Shown piece by piece: positions 1 to 9,453 of a stretch of 64,000 bases of DNA. Below the pieces are notes generated by a model. That model had not been told where the DNA came from and made no database searches. It worked only from the letters and a program-made list of their open reading frames with translations. Both the position numbers and the translations under genes were made by a program. Origin of the DNA: CAZMGG01 sp964565715 (GTDB lineage: Bacteria > Planctomycetota > UBA1135 > UBA2386); the NCBI GenBank assembly GCA_964565715.1, contig CAZMGG010000010.1, positions 11,962 to 75,961 of the forward strand, given 5' to 3'. Each line of letters begins with the position of its first letter. Positions within the stretch are counted from its first letter, which is position 1.

Positions 1-1305
1 GTGCCCGGCTCGGCGGCCAACTGCGGCCTCAATCATCCGCCGGCGTCGCGCCAGTTCGCCATCGATCTCGCCGGGTCGCGTTCCGCCAACCTCGGCGTCG
101 GCAACGACTGGTGGGTGTTCCGCTGCTTCCGCAACCCGACCACCGGGCTCACCACCTTCCAGACCCAGGGCCAGGCCTTCACCCTGGCCAACGCGATGCC
201 GGCCTTGAACACGACGGTGCGCGTCACGGGCTACGGCCTGGACGGCACCGACGGCAACAACGCCGGCGGCGCCAACGCCAGTTGCCGGTGCACCGCGGCC
301 AACAACACCGGACGGCGCAACCAGACCCAGCAGACCGACACCGGCCCGGTGACCGGACTGCCCGCCAACGCCGTGAACCATCAGGTCGACACCTGCGGTG
401 GCAACTCGGGCTCGCCGGTGTTCCTCACCAGCAACGGCCAGGCCATCGCCATCCACACCCACGGCGGCTGCGGCAACCCGGTGGCAGGTACCGCCAACTC
501 CGGCACCCGCATCACCCACGCCAACCTGCAGGCGGCGATCGCCGTGGTCTGCGATCCGCAGTGTCGCAGCGATGATTGCGTCGCCGCGGTGCCGCTCTAC
601 GTCGGCCTGAACGGCATCTTCAGCAACCGCGGTGCCAACCAGTCGCCGCCGGCCTGGACCTGCGGGGCCGGCACCATCAAGGACTGCTGGTACGTCTACA
701 CCGCCACCTGCACCGGGCCGGTCACCTTCCACACGTGCACCGCCAACCGGGTCCTGGACACCGTGATGCGCATCCACCAGGGGCAGTGCGGCGGCCCGCT
801 GCTCGGCTGCAACGACGACGCCTGCGGTCTCGGCTCTCGCCTCACCGTGAACCTCACCCAGGGCCAGCGCTACTTCATCGCCGTGGGCGGCTACAACGGC
901 GCCGAGGGCGACTACGAGATCAGCGTCGAGGTCGGCCAGGGGGCCGGCAACATCGTCCCCAACCAGCTCGGCTGCGGCGCCACCGCCATCACCGTGACCG
1001 GCGTGCCCCGCATCGGCGGCACCCTGGTCACCAACGTCTACCACACCAGCAGCCACAGCTCGGGCGGCGACCCGCTGCCGTTCATCGGCCTCGGCTTCGG
1101 TCCGGACCGCCAGTTCTGCGGCTGCACGGTGTTCGGCAACTGGCAGGCGCAGATCTTCGGCAGCACCCACACCCTGATGGTGCCCTGCAACGCCAGCTAC
1201 ATCGGCGTGCAGGTCAAGATCCAGGGCGCGTTCCTCAACGGCATCGGCGGCTGCTCCGATCCGCCGGTCTCGTTCACCAACGGCGTCACCGTGACGATCG
1301 GCTAG
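1..1305 (+). CDS. Secreted trypsin/V8-like serine protease, N-terminus missing
   Basis: The reading frame is open from the first base, so the true start and the signal peptide lie outside the window; the GTG at base 1 is not trusted. Within the visible 434 residues, GGNSGSPVF at about 133-141 is the nucleophile motif of chymotrypsin-fold proteases, with Ser136 the likely catalytic serine, and Asp36 in GNDWW is a plausible catalytic aspartate. The catalytic histidine would be upstream. Residues about 195-315 look like a pre-peptidase C-terminal (PPC) beta-sandwich (CWYVYTATC, FIAVGGYNGAEGDYEISV). Residues 325-434 resemble the C-terminal domain found in other secreted proteins of this window. 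It probably cleaves proteins outside the cytoplasm; the substrate is unknown. Confidence 0.75.
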   Translation: MPGSAANCGLNHPPASRQFAIDLAGSRSANLGVGNDWWVFRCFRNPTTGLTTFQTQGQAFTLANAMPALNTTVRVTGYGLDGTDGNNAGGANASCRCTAANNTGRRNQTQQTDTGPVTGLPANAVNHQVDTCGGNSGSPVFLTSNGQAIAIHTHGGCGNPVAGTANSGTRITHANLQAAIAVVCDPQCRSDDCVAAVPLYVGLNGIFSNRGANQSPPAWTCGAGTIKDCWYVYTATCTGPVTFHTCTANRVLDTVMRIHQGQCGGPLLGCNDDACGLGSRLTVNLTQGQRYFIAVGGYNGAEGDYEISVEVGQGAGNIVPNQLGCGATAITVTGVPRIGGTLVTNVYHTSSHSSGGDPLPFIGLGFGPDRQFCGCTVFGNWQAQIFGSTHTLMVPCNASYIGVQVKIQGAFLNGIGGCSDPPVSFTNGVTVTIG

Positions 1306-1314
1306 GCGTGCGGC

Positions 1315-1338
1315 GCGGCCGGGCCTACACTCGGCCGC
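1315..1338 (+). terminator. Hairpin between the protease and FGE genes
   Basis: A perfect 7-bp inverted repeat, GCGGCCG at 1315-1321 and CGGCCGC at 1332-1338, with a 10-nt loop, sits 10 nt after the protease stop codon. No T-tract follows. The loop also carries TACACT (1326-1331), 13 nt before the next start codon, so the element could instead be part of the promoter of the next gene. Confidence 0.35.
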
Positions 1339-1344
1339 CCCGAC

Positions 1345-2319
1345 ATGACGCGCACCCTGCTCGTGACGATCGCCGCCGCCGGCCTGCTGCCGGCGGCGGC
1401 ACCCCAGGATCCGGCCAAGGCCCCGGCGCCCGCCCAGAAGGGCTTCGAGCGCTACCAGGAGAAGGTGCCCGGTACCGCCGAGCAGCTCGAGCTGCTGCCG
1501 ATCCCCGGCGGCACGTTCACCATGGGCAGCCCCGCCACCGAGAAGGGCCGCGGCGACGACGAGGGGCCGCAGGTGCAGGTCACCGTCGAGCCGTTCTGGA
1601 TGGCGAAGACCGAGATCACCTGGCTGCAGTACGACGGCTTCAACCTCGACGAGGACTGGCCGATGGGCAAGAAGCCCGACGGCATGACCCGGCCGACGCC
1701 GCCCTACACCGACATGACGTTCGGCATGGGCCGGGACCGCCATCCGGCGATCTGCATGACCCAGGAGGCGGCGCGCCACTACTGCGCCTGGCTCAGCAGG
1801 AAGACCGGCCGCTTCTACCGCCTGCCGACCGAGGCCGAGTGGGAGTGGGCCTGCCGCGCCGGCGCCGCCACGGCCTACGGCTTCGGCGACGATCCCGCCC
1901 GCCTCGACGAGTTCGCCTGGAGTGCCGCCAACAGCGAGAACAAGTACCACGAGGTCGGCCTGAAGAAGCCCAACGCCTGGGGTCTGCACGACATGCACGG
2001 CAACGTCGCCGAGTGGTGCCTCGACGAATACCTGGCGGATGCCTACGCCGCCGAGCGCGGCGCCGGGCCGCGCGTCCATCCCTTCTTCGTGCCGACCAAG
2101 GCCTACCCGCACGTGGTGCGCGGCGGCTCCTGGCAGGACCTGTCGGCGCTGCTGCGCTCCGCCGCCCGCCGCGGTTCCGTGCTGGCTTGGAAGGCCCGCG
2201 ATCCGCAGATCCCGAAGAGCCGCTGGTACCTCACCGACGCGCCGTTCGTCGGTTTCCGCGTGGTGCGGCCCCTGCGCGAGCCGAGCGCCGAGGAGAAGCA
2301 GCGCCACCAGGGCTTCTGA
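1345..2319 (+). CDS. Exported formylglycine-generating-enzyme (FGE-sulfatase) family protein
   Basis: The 324-residue product has a signal peptide (residues 1-20, ending near AAAP) followed by one FGE-sulfatase domain at about 50-315. The family landmarks are in order: LLPIPGGTFTMGSP, PTEAEWEWACRAGA, HDMHGNVAEWC, VVRGGSWQD and VGFRVVRPL. True FGEs oxidise a sulfatase cysteine to formylglycine, but most bacterial family members have other or unknown roles, and no sulfatase gene is seen nearby. The gene is followed after 36 bp by a Gfo/Idh oxidoreductase on the same strand, and the two are probably co-transcribed. No Shine-Dalgarno sequence precedes the ATG; TACACT lies 13 nt upstream. The family call is firm; the substrate is unknown. 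Confidence 0.85.
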   Translation: MTRTLLVTIAAAGLLPAAAPQDPAKAPAPAQKGFERYQEKVPGTAEQLELLPIPGGTFTMGSPATEKGRGDDEGPQVQVTVEPFWMAKTEITWLQYDGFNLDEDWPMGKKPDGMTRPTPPYTDMTFGMGRDRHPAICMTQEAARHYCAWLSRKTGRFYRLPTEAEWEWACRAGAATAYGFGDDPARLDEFAWSAANSENKYHEVGLKKPNAWGLHDMHGNVAEWCLDEYLADAYAAERGAGPRVHPFFVPTKAYPHVVRGGSWQDLSALLRSAARRGSVLAWKARDPQIPKSRWYLTDAPFVGFRVVRPLREPSAEEKQRHQGF

Positions 2320-2355
2320 AGCCGCCGTCCAGTCCCCCCTGCCCCCGTCACTCCC

Positions 2356-3632
<1,277 letters not shown>

Positions 3633-3636
<4 letters not shown>

Positions 3637-4514
3637 CAGGCCGGCCGGCGCGGTGTGCCAATCGGCGCTGCGTGGGCCGCGGCCAGTTCCAGCAGCCGGC
3701 GGTGCACCGCGTCGATGGTCGCATCCAGCGTCGAGGTGCCGGCGGTGAGCCCGACCACGGCGCGGCCGCGCACGAACGCCGCGTCCAGCTCGCCGGCGTT
3801 CTCGACCTGGCAGGCCGGCACGCCGCCGTCCCGGGCCAGCGCGGTGAGCCGGCCGGTGTTGTTCGAGTTGCGGCCGCCGACCACCACCAGGGCGTCGATC
3901 CGCGGCAGCAGGTCGCGCAGCGCCGCCACCCGCGCCTTGGTGGGGGAGCAGATGCTGTCGGCGAACGCGACGTCGGCGTGCGGGTTCTGGGTCCGGATCG
4001 CCGCCAGCAGCCGTTCCGCCGTGGCCTCCTCGGTGGTGGTCTGGCAGACCACGCCGAGCCGCGGCTCGGCCCAGCGCCGCACGTCGGCGATCGTGTGCAC
4101 GACGATCGGGTCCCGCAGGTCCTCGACGATGCCCTGCACCTCGACGTGACCGGGCCGGCCCAGCACCACGACGCGGCGGCCGTCCTGCTGCAGGCGCTGC
4201 GCCAGCTCGTGGGCCTTGTGCACCAGCGGGCAGGTGGTGTCCAGCAGTTCCTTGCCCGCCGCCCGCAGCCGGGCCCGTTCCCGCTCGCTGATGCCGTGCG
4301 CCGTGATCAGCACCGCCGGCGTGTCCGGGATCGCCCGGCCCGTCTCGGCGACCTGGCGGAAACCGCGGCGGTCGAGGTCGCGCAGGACCTCCTGGTTGTG
4401 CACCAGTTCGCCGTGCACCGTGACCCGGCCCGGCGCCGGGATCGCCGCCATCGCCTGCAGGGCGTCGCGCACCCCGAAGCACATGCCCATCGCGTCGGCG
4501 CGCAGCACGATCAT
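3633..4514 (-). CDS. ispH: 4-hydroxy-3-methylbut-2-enyl diphosphate reductase
   Basis: IspH is the last enzyme of the MEP isoprenoid pathway, a cytoplasmic [4Fe-4S] enzyme that makes IPP and DMAPP from HMBPP. The 293-residue product has the three cluster cysteines in MGMCFGV, DTTCPLV and SICSPT, the histidine motif VHGELVHNQEV, the proton-relay glutamate in GHVEVQG, and VVVGGRNSNNT and TAGTSTLD at the C-terminal end. The ATG at 4514 is chosen because GAGG lies 5 nt upstream and the protein then begins just before the first cysteine motif; the frame also extends to a TTG at 4544. A palindrome matching the one at 5643-5661 ends 15 nt before the start, so the winged-helix regulator encoded upstream may control this gene. 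Confidence 0.92.
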
Positions 4515-4529
4515 GCGGTCCTCATCGGT

Positions 4530-4548
4530 TACTTGGCATTGCAAAGTG
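4530..4548. promoter_or_regulatory. Candidate operator upstream of ispH
   Basis: TACTTGG-CATTG-CAAAGTG has the same layout as the perfect palindrome at 5643-5661 (7-bp arms, 5-bp spacer) with one mismatch in each arm relative to TACTTTG/CAAAGTA. It lies between the regulator's stop codon and the ispH start. The likely ligand is the regulator encoded at 4588-4995. Confidence 0.55.
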
Positions 4549-4587
4549 AAGGCGCAGGGCGGTTCCCGTTGGATCCGGCCGGGCGGC

Positions 4588-4995
4588 TCACGCCGGCGAG
4601 AAGCCCTCGGGCAGGCCCTGGCGGCCGGCGGTGCGGCCGGCCCGGCGCGTGGCGGCCTGGGCGTCGGCGACCACCGACTCCAGCACGGCCACGTAGTCGA
4701 GGAAGCGCCGGCGGCCCGGTTTGGTCAGCCGGCACAGGGTCTGCGGCCGCTTGCCGTTGTAGCCCTTCAGGATCTCCACCAGCCCGGCGTCCTCCAGCAC
4801 CGCCAGGTGGCGGTTGAGGTTGCCGTCGGTGAGCTGGCAGAGGTCCTTGAGGTCGCCGAACGGGAGGCCCTCGGGGCGGGCGGCCAGCGACGTCAGCAGG
4901 CCCAGCCGCGCCTTCTCGTGCATGACGCGGTCGAGACCCTCGTAGCTGTAGCGACCTTCGCGGTCGGGGATCGGATCGGGCTTCCTGGTGCTCAT
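4588..4995 (-). CDS. Small winged-helix transcriptional regulator (HTH_34/ArsR-like)
   Basis: This 135-residue protein is a single winged-helix domain: HEKARLGLLTSLAARPEG, then LPFGDLKDLCQLTDGNLNRH as the recognition region and LVEILKGYNGKRPQTLCRLT as the wing, ending TKPGRRRFLDYVAVLE. This pattern fits the PF13601-type regulators related to MarR/ArsR, which often sit beside a small membrane protein. No metal-binding cysteines are apparent. Its ATG overlaps the stop of the upstream membrane-protein gene (ATGA), so the two are translationally coupled. Two TACTTTG-N5-CAAAGTA palindromes, ahead of this pair and ahead of ispH, are the obvious candidate operators, which implies autoregulation. The inducer cannot be read from the sequence. 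Confidence 0.85.
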   Translation of the reverse strand: MSTRKPDPIPDREGRYSYEGLDRVMHEKARLGLLTSLAARPEGLPFGDLKDLCQLTDGNLNRHLAVLEDAGLVEILKGYNGKRPQTLCRLTKPGRRRFLDYVAVLESVVADAQAATRRAGRTAGRQGLPEGFSPA

Positions 4996-5633
4996 GGCGT
5001 GCGCTCCGCGGGATCTTGTGCGTTCTCCTGGTCGGCCGCCGGACGCTCCAGCGACCACCACAGCATTGCGGCCAGGGCGCCCTGGCCCACGGCGAACGGC
5101 GCGCCCATGGCCCAGGCGGCGGTGGCCGCCTCCTGCCGCAGCAGCACGGCGCCGCCGCACAGCAGGTAGCCGAGACCGAGCAGCGGCGTGCCCCGCGGCA
5201 GCAGGCCGGCGGCCGCCAGCAGGCCGAGCCCGAACAGGATCTGCCACACGCCCGGCAGCAGCCACAGCAGCTCGATGCGGGCGGCGAGCACGAAGGCGGT
5301 GACCAGGGCGCCGGCCAGCACGCAGGGCGCGAACTGCACCACCGCCGAACGCATGTTCTCGGCGTCGATCGCCGAACGGCCGGCGCGGGTGCGGGCGGCC
5401 ATGGTCAGCGCCGCCGCCAGGGCGGAGATCGCCGCGGCGCCGGTCCACAGCAGCAGGTAGAGCCGCGGCTGCTGCGCCGGGTCCGCGATGCAGGCCGCCT
5501 GGGTGAGCGCCGCGCCCACCGCCAGGGCGCCGGAGAAGGCCACCGGCAGGGCCCGCAGGCCGCGCAGCCGTTCGGTGCGGGCGAGCTGGCTCTTGATGGT
5601 CGTGATCTGGTCGAGGGCGTCGCGCAGTTCCAT
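4992..5633 (-). CDS. Integral membrane protein paired with the winged-helix regulator
   Basis: The 213-residue product starts with a short cytoplasmic stretch (MELRDALDQITTIKSQLART) and then has about six hydrophobic segments (for example ALPVAFSGALAVGAALTQA, LYLLLWTGAAAISALAAAL, LWLLPGVWQILFGLGLLAAA). It has no recognisable enzyme motif. Genes of this type, upstream of and overlapping an HTH_34 regulator, are common in bacteria, and the pairing suggests a membrane sensor or antagonist of the regulator (inference). The ATG at 5633 lies only 9 nt downstream of the perfect palindrome at 5643-5661, so binding there would block transcription of the pair. Confidence 0.75.
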   Translation of the reverse strand: MELRDALDQITTIKSQLARTERLRGLRALPVAFSGALAVGAALTQAACIADPAQQPRLYLLLWTGAAAISALAAALTMAARTRAGRSAIDAENMRSAVVQFAPCVLAGALVTAFVLAARIELLWLLPGVWQILFGLGLLAAAGLLPRGTPLLGLGYLLCGGAVLLRQEAATAAWAMGAPFAVGQGALAAMLWWSLERPAADQENAQDPAERTP

Positions 5634-5642
5634 GGAGCGCCT

Positions 5643-5661
5643 TACTTTGAGTGGCAAAGTA
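5643..5661. promoter_or_regulatory. Perfect palindromic operator TACTTTG-N5-CAAAGTA
   Basis: Perfect 7-bp arms (5643-5649 and 5655-5661) flank AGTGG, 9 nt upstream of the membrane-protein start. AT-rich arms are conspicuous in this GC-rich sequence. A near copy occurs at 4530-4548. On the minus strand TACTTT could also serve as a -10 element. Confidence 0.65.
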
Positions 5662-5701
5662 GATGCCGCCGGCCGCCTGTCAAGGGGCGCCCTGGTTCTG
5701 C

Positions 5702-7327
5702 CTAGCGCAGCTTCTCGAACTCGTCGCCGGGGGTCCAGGTCGGCGCCTCGGCGGCGCTGGCCACCCGCAGCAGGCACTCCAGGATCAGCCGGGTGTCCTC
5801 GACGGCGCCGTGCAGGTTCCACCATGCCGCGATCTCGTCGGTGGGCTGGTGATAGTGGACGGCGGTGTAGCTGCTCTTCATCCGCCGCCGGTCCTCGGGC
5901 CGGTCGAGGAAGTCGGAGCCCGCCTTGAAGTAGGCCGACGGCACGCCGATCCGCGCGAAGTTGAAGTGATCGCTGCGGTAGAACAGGCCGAGGTCCGGGT
6001 TGCTGTCGGCGGTGACCCTGCGGCCGCGGCCGCGGGCGGCGGCCTCCACCACCTGCAGCAGGCTGTTCTTGCCGTGGCCGATCAGCTCGACGTCCTCGGT
6101 CGGACCCCAGATGTTGACGCCGTCGATGTTGAAGTTGGCGACGATGGCGCGCTTGGGGAACGTCGGGTTGCGCGAGTAGTGCTCGGAGCCGAGCAGGCCC
6201 GACTCCTCGGCGGTGACCGCGGCGAACAGCAGCGTGCGGCGGGGCCGCGCCGGCAGGGCGCCGCAGGCCCGCGCCACCGCCAGCATCGCGGCGGTGCCCG
6301 AGGCGTTGTCGAGGGCGCCGTTGTAGATGTCGTCCTCGCCGCGCGGCTTGCCGCGGCCGAGGTGGTCGAAGTGGGCGGTGATCACCACCACCTGTTCCTT
6401 CAGGTCCGGATCGGCGCCGGTGAGCTTGCCGAGCACGTTGGCCGACTGCAGCTCGCGCACGGTGTTCTGCGTGCCCAGCGACACCTTCACGCCGAGCGGC
6501 ACCGGCGCGAACTCGCGGGTCTCGGCCGTCGCCCGCAGGGCGTCGAGATCGTGGCCACCGAGCGCGCACAGCTTGCGGGCGGCGTCCTCGCTGCACCACG
6601 ACCGGATCGCCAGGGTCGGCTCCGCCGGGTCGAACGGCAGCCAGAACTGCTCGCGGCCGTGGCCGGCCTGGATCACGTGGAACGGATAGCCGGCGCTGGG
6701 CGAGGTGTGGATGACGATGGCGCCGACGGCGCCGCGGCGGGCGGCCTCCTCGTACTTGTAGGACCAGCGGCCGTAGTAGAGCCGGGTCTTGCCGGCGAAC
6801 AGCTCCGGGTCGTCCGCCGGATCGTTGTTCATCACCAGCAGCACCTTGCCCTTCAGGTCCTGGCCCTTGAAGTCGTCCCAGCGCTGCTCCGGCGCGTCGA
6901 TGCCGTAGCCGACGAACACCAGCTCGGCGTCGGTCCACGCCGTCGCCGCGTCGGGCCGCGCCGCGAACGCGGTGTAGTCGTCGGGCGCGGTGAACGCGGC
7001 CTCGCCGCCCTGGCCGCTCGCGCGCAGCGGCGTCGTCACCTCGGCGGTGATGCCGAGGATCGGCACCGCCTGCTCCCAGGAGCCGTCGGGGCCGGCGGGC
7101 TCGAGGCCGGCCAGCTGCATCTGGGTCTGGATGTAGCGCCGCGCCAGCAGGTCGCCGCGGGTGCCGACACCGCGCCCTTCCAGCAGGTCGTCCGACAGGA
7201 AGCGGATGCCCGCCTCCAGGGCGTCCTTGCTGATCAGGTGCTCGACGGTGGCGGCGGGGTTCTGGGCCGCGAGCAGGCCGGTGCCGGCCAGGATCACGGA
7301 CGGGAGCAGGGTGCGGGTCGGGGCCAT
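5702..7327 (-). CDS. Exported M28-family zinc peptidase with a PA domain
   Basis: The 541-residue product has a signal peptide (residues 1-21, GTGLLAAQ). A protease-associated (PA) insert lies at about 130-275 (KGKVLLVMNNDP, AARRGAVGAIVIHT). The M28 catalytic domain follows, with the expected zinc-ligand and catalytic motifs: TAHFDHLG, NGALDNASGTAAM, VTAEESGLLGSEH, FNIDGVN and YHQPTDE near the C-terminus. M28 enzymes are aminopeptidases or carboxypeptidases that act here outside the cytoplasm. A TATTCG hexamer lies 9 nt before the ATG and no Shine-Dalgarno sequence is seen. The neighbouring PepE-like gene suggests a peptide-degradation theme, although 50 bp separate the two. Confidence 0.92.
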   Translation of the reverse strand: MAPTRTLLPSVILAGTGLLAAQNPAATVEHLISKDALEAGIRFLSDDLLEGRGVGTRGDLLARRYIQTQMQLAGLEPAGPDGSWEQAVPILGITAEVTTPLRASGQGGEAAFTAPDDYTAFAARPDAATAWTDAELVFVGYGIDAPEQRWDDFKGQDLKGKVLLVMNNDPADDPELFAGKTRLYYGRWSYKYEEAARRGAVGAIVIHTSPSAGYPFHVIQAGHGREQFWLPFDPAEPTLAIRSWCSEDAARKLCALGGHDLDALRATAETREFAPVPLGVKVSLGTQNTVRELQSANVLGKLTGADPDLKEQVVVITAHFDHLGRGKPRGEDDIYNGALDNASGTAAMLAVARACGALPARPRRTLLFAAVTAEESGLLGSEHYSRNPTFPKRAIVANFNIDGVNIWGPTEDVELIGHGKNSLLQVVEAAARGRGRRVTADSNPDLGLFYRSDHFNFARIGVPSAYFKAGSDFLDRPEDRRRMKSSYTAVHYHQPTDEIAAWWNLHGAVEDTRLILECLLRVASAAEAPTWTPGDEFEKLR

Positions 7328-7377
7328 GGCGGGCCACGAATACGGGGCGCGGCCGCCGCTGGCGAGCGTTCCCGGCC

Positions 7378-8082
7378 TCAGATCCGCAGCAGCGGCGTCA
7401 GGTCGGCGCCGGTGGCGAGTTCCTGCGGCTGCTCGCCGCGCTTGAACAGCCGCGCGCCGGTGGTTCCCTCCAGGCGGGCCTTGTCGCGCTGCACGGTGAC
7501 CCAGGCGCCCTCCCGCAGCCCCAGCACCGGCGTCGGATCCTCCTCGTGGAACTGGCGGATCCGTTCCTCACGGGTCTCGCCCATGTGCCGGCTGCCCGGG
7601 TCCGGGTCCAGGTAGTGCGGGTTGATCTGGAACGGCACCAGCCCCATGGCGGTGAACGTCGCCGGCTGCACGATCGGCATGTCGTTGGTCGTGCGGATCG
7701 AGCGCGTGGCGACGTTGGTGCCCGCCGAACTGCCGATGTAGCGCATCCCGCCCATGGCGCGGGCGGCGATCGCCGCGGCCGCGCCGGTCCGCTGCAGATG
7801 GTCGAGCAGGCGGAAGGTGTTGCCGCCGCCGACGAACACCGCCTCGGCGTCGCCGATCGCCGCCAGCGGGTGCCCCTGGCGGTGGATCGAGCGCAGTTCG
7901 ATGCCGAGGTCGCTGAATGCCGGCCGCACCTTTTTCTCGTAGGCATCGTGGTCCTGCAGCGCCCACGGCACGAACAGCACGCCGTCGACGCCCTGCAGGA
8001 AGCGGGCGAGCTCCTCCTTGACGTGCTCGAAGAAGCCCTGCCCGTGCATGGTGGAGTTCGAGATGAGGAGGAGGCTGCGCAT
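7378..8082 (-). CDS. pepE: Peptidase E-like (S51) alpha-aspartyl dipeptidase
   Basis: The 234-residue product is close in length to E. coli PepE (229) and begins with the same type of strand, MRSLLLISNSTMHGQGFFEH. The family hallmarks are VFVGGGNTFRLLDHL (oxyanion region) and the nucleophile elbow YIGSSAGTNVA; FQINPHYLD and GLREGAWVTV follow. The enzyme hydrolyses Asp-Xaa dipeptides in the cytoplasm. The frame is open further upstream to 8175, but the ATG at 8082 fits the family start. TACCAT lies 6 nt ahead of it, with no Shine-Dalgarno sequence. It is divergent from the exported protein at 8174. Confidence 0.88.
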   Translation of the reverse strand: MRSLLLISNSTMHGQGFFEHVKEELARFLQGVDGVLFVPWALQDHDAYEKKVRPAFSDLGIELRSIHRQGHPLAAIGDAEAVFVGGGNTFRLLDHLQRTGAAAAIAARAMGGMRYIGSSAGTNVATRSIRTTNDMPIVQPATFTAMGLVPFQINPHYLDPDPGSRHMGETREERIRQFHEEDPTPVLGLREGAWVTVQRDKARLEGTTGARLFKRGEQPQELATGADLTPLLRI

Positions 8083-8173
8083 GCCGGGATGGTATTCCCC
8101 GGTTGCGACCGATGGCATGGGCGGCGGCCGGGCGGCCACGGCCGGGGCGGCCCTGGGGTTCGAAGAGGCCGCC

Positions 8174-9394
8174 ATGCGCCGACGTCGATGGCTGTCCCGG
8201 GTGTTGCCGGCGGGCGCTGCCCTGGCGGCGTTGCTGCTGCTCGGCGTGGTGCAGACCGGCGCCCGGGCCGACGCCAGCTGGCAGGAGCTGCGGCACTGGG
8301 TGGCCGCCGAGCAGGCGGCCTACGCGGCCCGATCCTGGCAGCGGCCGGTGCTGTGGGGCGAGGGCGCCGGCGGCGACGCGTTCGCCGCCTACGCCGAGGC
8401 CCTGGCCGTGGCCGCGGCGCAACGCCGCGACCAGAAGGACCTGATCCCGCTGCTGCACACCCCGGCCAAGGTCACCGCCGAGCGGCGGGCGGAGCTGCTG
8501 GCGGCGTGGGCGCCGGCGGTGGCGGCGCTGCAGCGCGGCGCCCGCTGCGCCGCGGCCCGGCCGCCGGCGGACCCGCGCGACGGCTTCGCGGCGCACACCC
8601 AGAACCTGCTGGACGCGCGCTGGGTGGTGAACGTCGCCATGCTGCAGGCCCGCGACCGCCTGGCTGTGGGCGACGGCCACGGCGCCGTGACCCTGATGCT
8701 GGACGCGGCCACGTTCGGCGCCGACCACCTGCGCTCGCCGCTGCTGATCGACCAGATGATCGGCGTGGCGATGGTGGCGATCGCGACCACGGAGGTGTGG
8801 ACCGACGAACGGCTGCGGGCGCTCGGGCCCCAGGACCTGCGGCTGCTCGGCGAGGGGCTGCAGCGCCTGGACGCGCAGCTGCCGGTGATCCTGCCCTACG
8901 ACGGCGAACTCCTGTTCCTCGGCTCGCACTTCGCGCGTTGGATCGACTCGGGCAGCCCGGCGAGCCTCGACGGCTGGGCCCTGCCGTCGGCCTGGCGCTA
9001 CGGCTTCTCCACGCGGTGGATGCTGGCGGATGCGTTCCTCGTGCAGCGCGGCATGGCCCGGGCGATCCGTGACGCCGATGCCGGCTGGATCGGCCGGCGC
9101 GCGCTGTGGGCGGAACTCGCCGCGCGGGCGGCGTCGTCGTCGAATCCGGTCGTGCAGCAGACCATGCCCAACCTGGAGGCCGCCGAACGCAACCTGCGCG
9201 AGGTGGTGACGCAGGTGCGGCTGCTGCGGCTGGCGGTGGCGTTCCAGCGCGGCGAGGCGCTGCCGGAGCTGGCGGACCCGTTGGGCGAGGGGCCGCTGAC
9301 GGCGCAGCGGAGCGCCGACGACGCCGAGGTCGTGCTGCAGAGCCAGGGCCGGCGGCCACGCGGGCCGCTCGAGCGGCGCGCCCGCCGCGGCTGA
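8174..9394 (+). CDS. Exported protein of unknown function
   Basis: The 406-residue product starts with an arginine-rich n-region and a hydrophobic stretch (VLPAGAALAALLLLGVV, residues 10-26), so it is exported or membrane-anchored. The rest is alanine- and leucine-rich and largely helical, with tryptophans and a possible helical repeat (LQARDRLAVGDGHGAVTLM, QMIGVAMVAIATTEVW). Its C-terminus is arginine-rich. I recognise no domain. The frame runs upstream to 8018, but that part overlaps pepE on the other strand, and the ATG at 8174 places the signal sequence at the N-terminus. The hybrid sensor kinase follows after 59 bp; whether they work together is unknown. Confidence 0.7.
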   Translation: MRRRRWLSRVLPAGAALAALLLLGVVQTGARADASWQELRHWVAAEQAAYAARSWQRPVLWGEGAGGDAFAAYAEALAVAAAQRRDQKDLIPLLHTPAKVTAERRAELLAAWAPAVAALQRGARCAAARPPADPRDGFAAHTQNLLDARWVVNVAMLQARDRLAVGDGHGAVTLMLDAATFGADHLRSPLLIDQMIGVAMVAIATTEVWTDERLRALGPQDLRLLGEGLQRLDAQLPVILPYDGELLFLGSHFARWIDSGSPASLDGWALPSAWRYGFSTRWMLADAFLVQRGMARAIRDADAGWIGRRALWAELAARAASSSNPVVQQTMPNLEAAERNLREVVTQVRLLRLAVAFQRGEALPELADPLGEGPLTAQRSADDAEVVLQSQGRRPRGPLERRARRG

Positions 9395-9438
9395 TGGAAC
9401 CAGCCGAACGGCGGGGAGATCCGCCGTGCCTTCGTGGC

Positions 9439-9444
9439 TAGGAT
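9439..9444 (+). promoter_or_regulatory. -10-like hexamer TAGGAT, possible leaderless start
   Basis: TAGGAT ends 9 nt before the ATG of the hybrid kinase, and no Shine-Dalgarno sequence fits in between. This spacing would place the transcription start at or next to the ATG. No clear -35 element is visible. Confidence 0.4.
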
Positions 9445-9453
9445 CAGCCGCCC

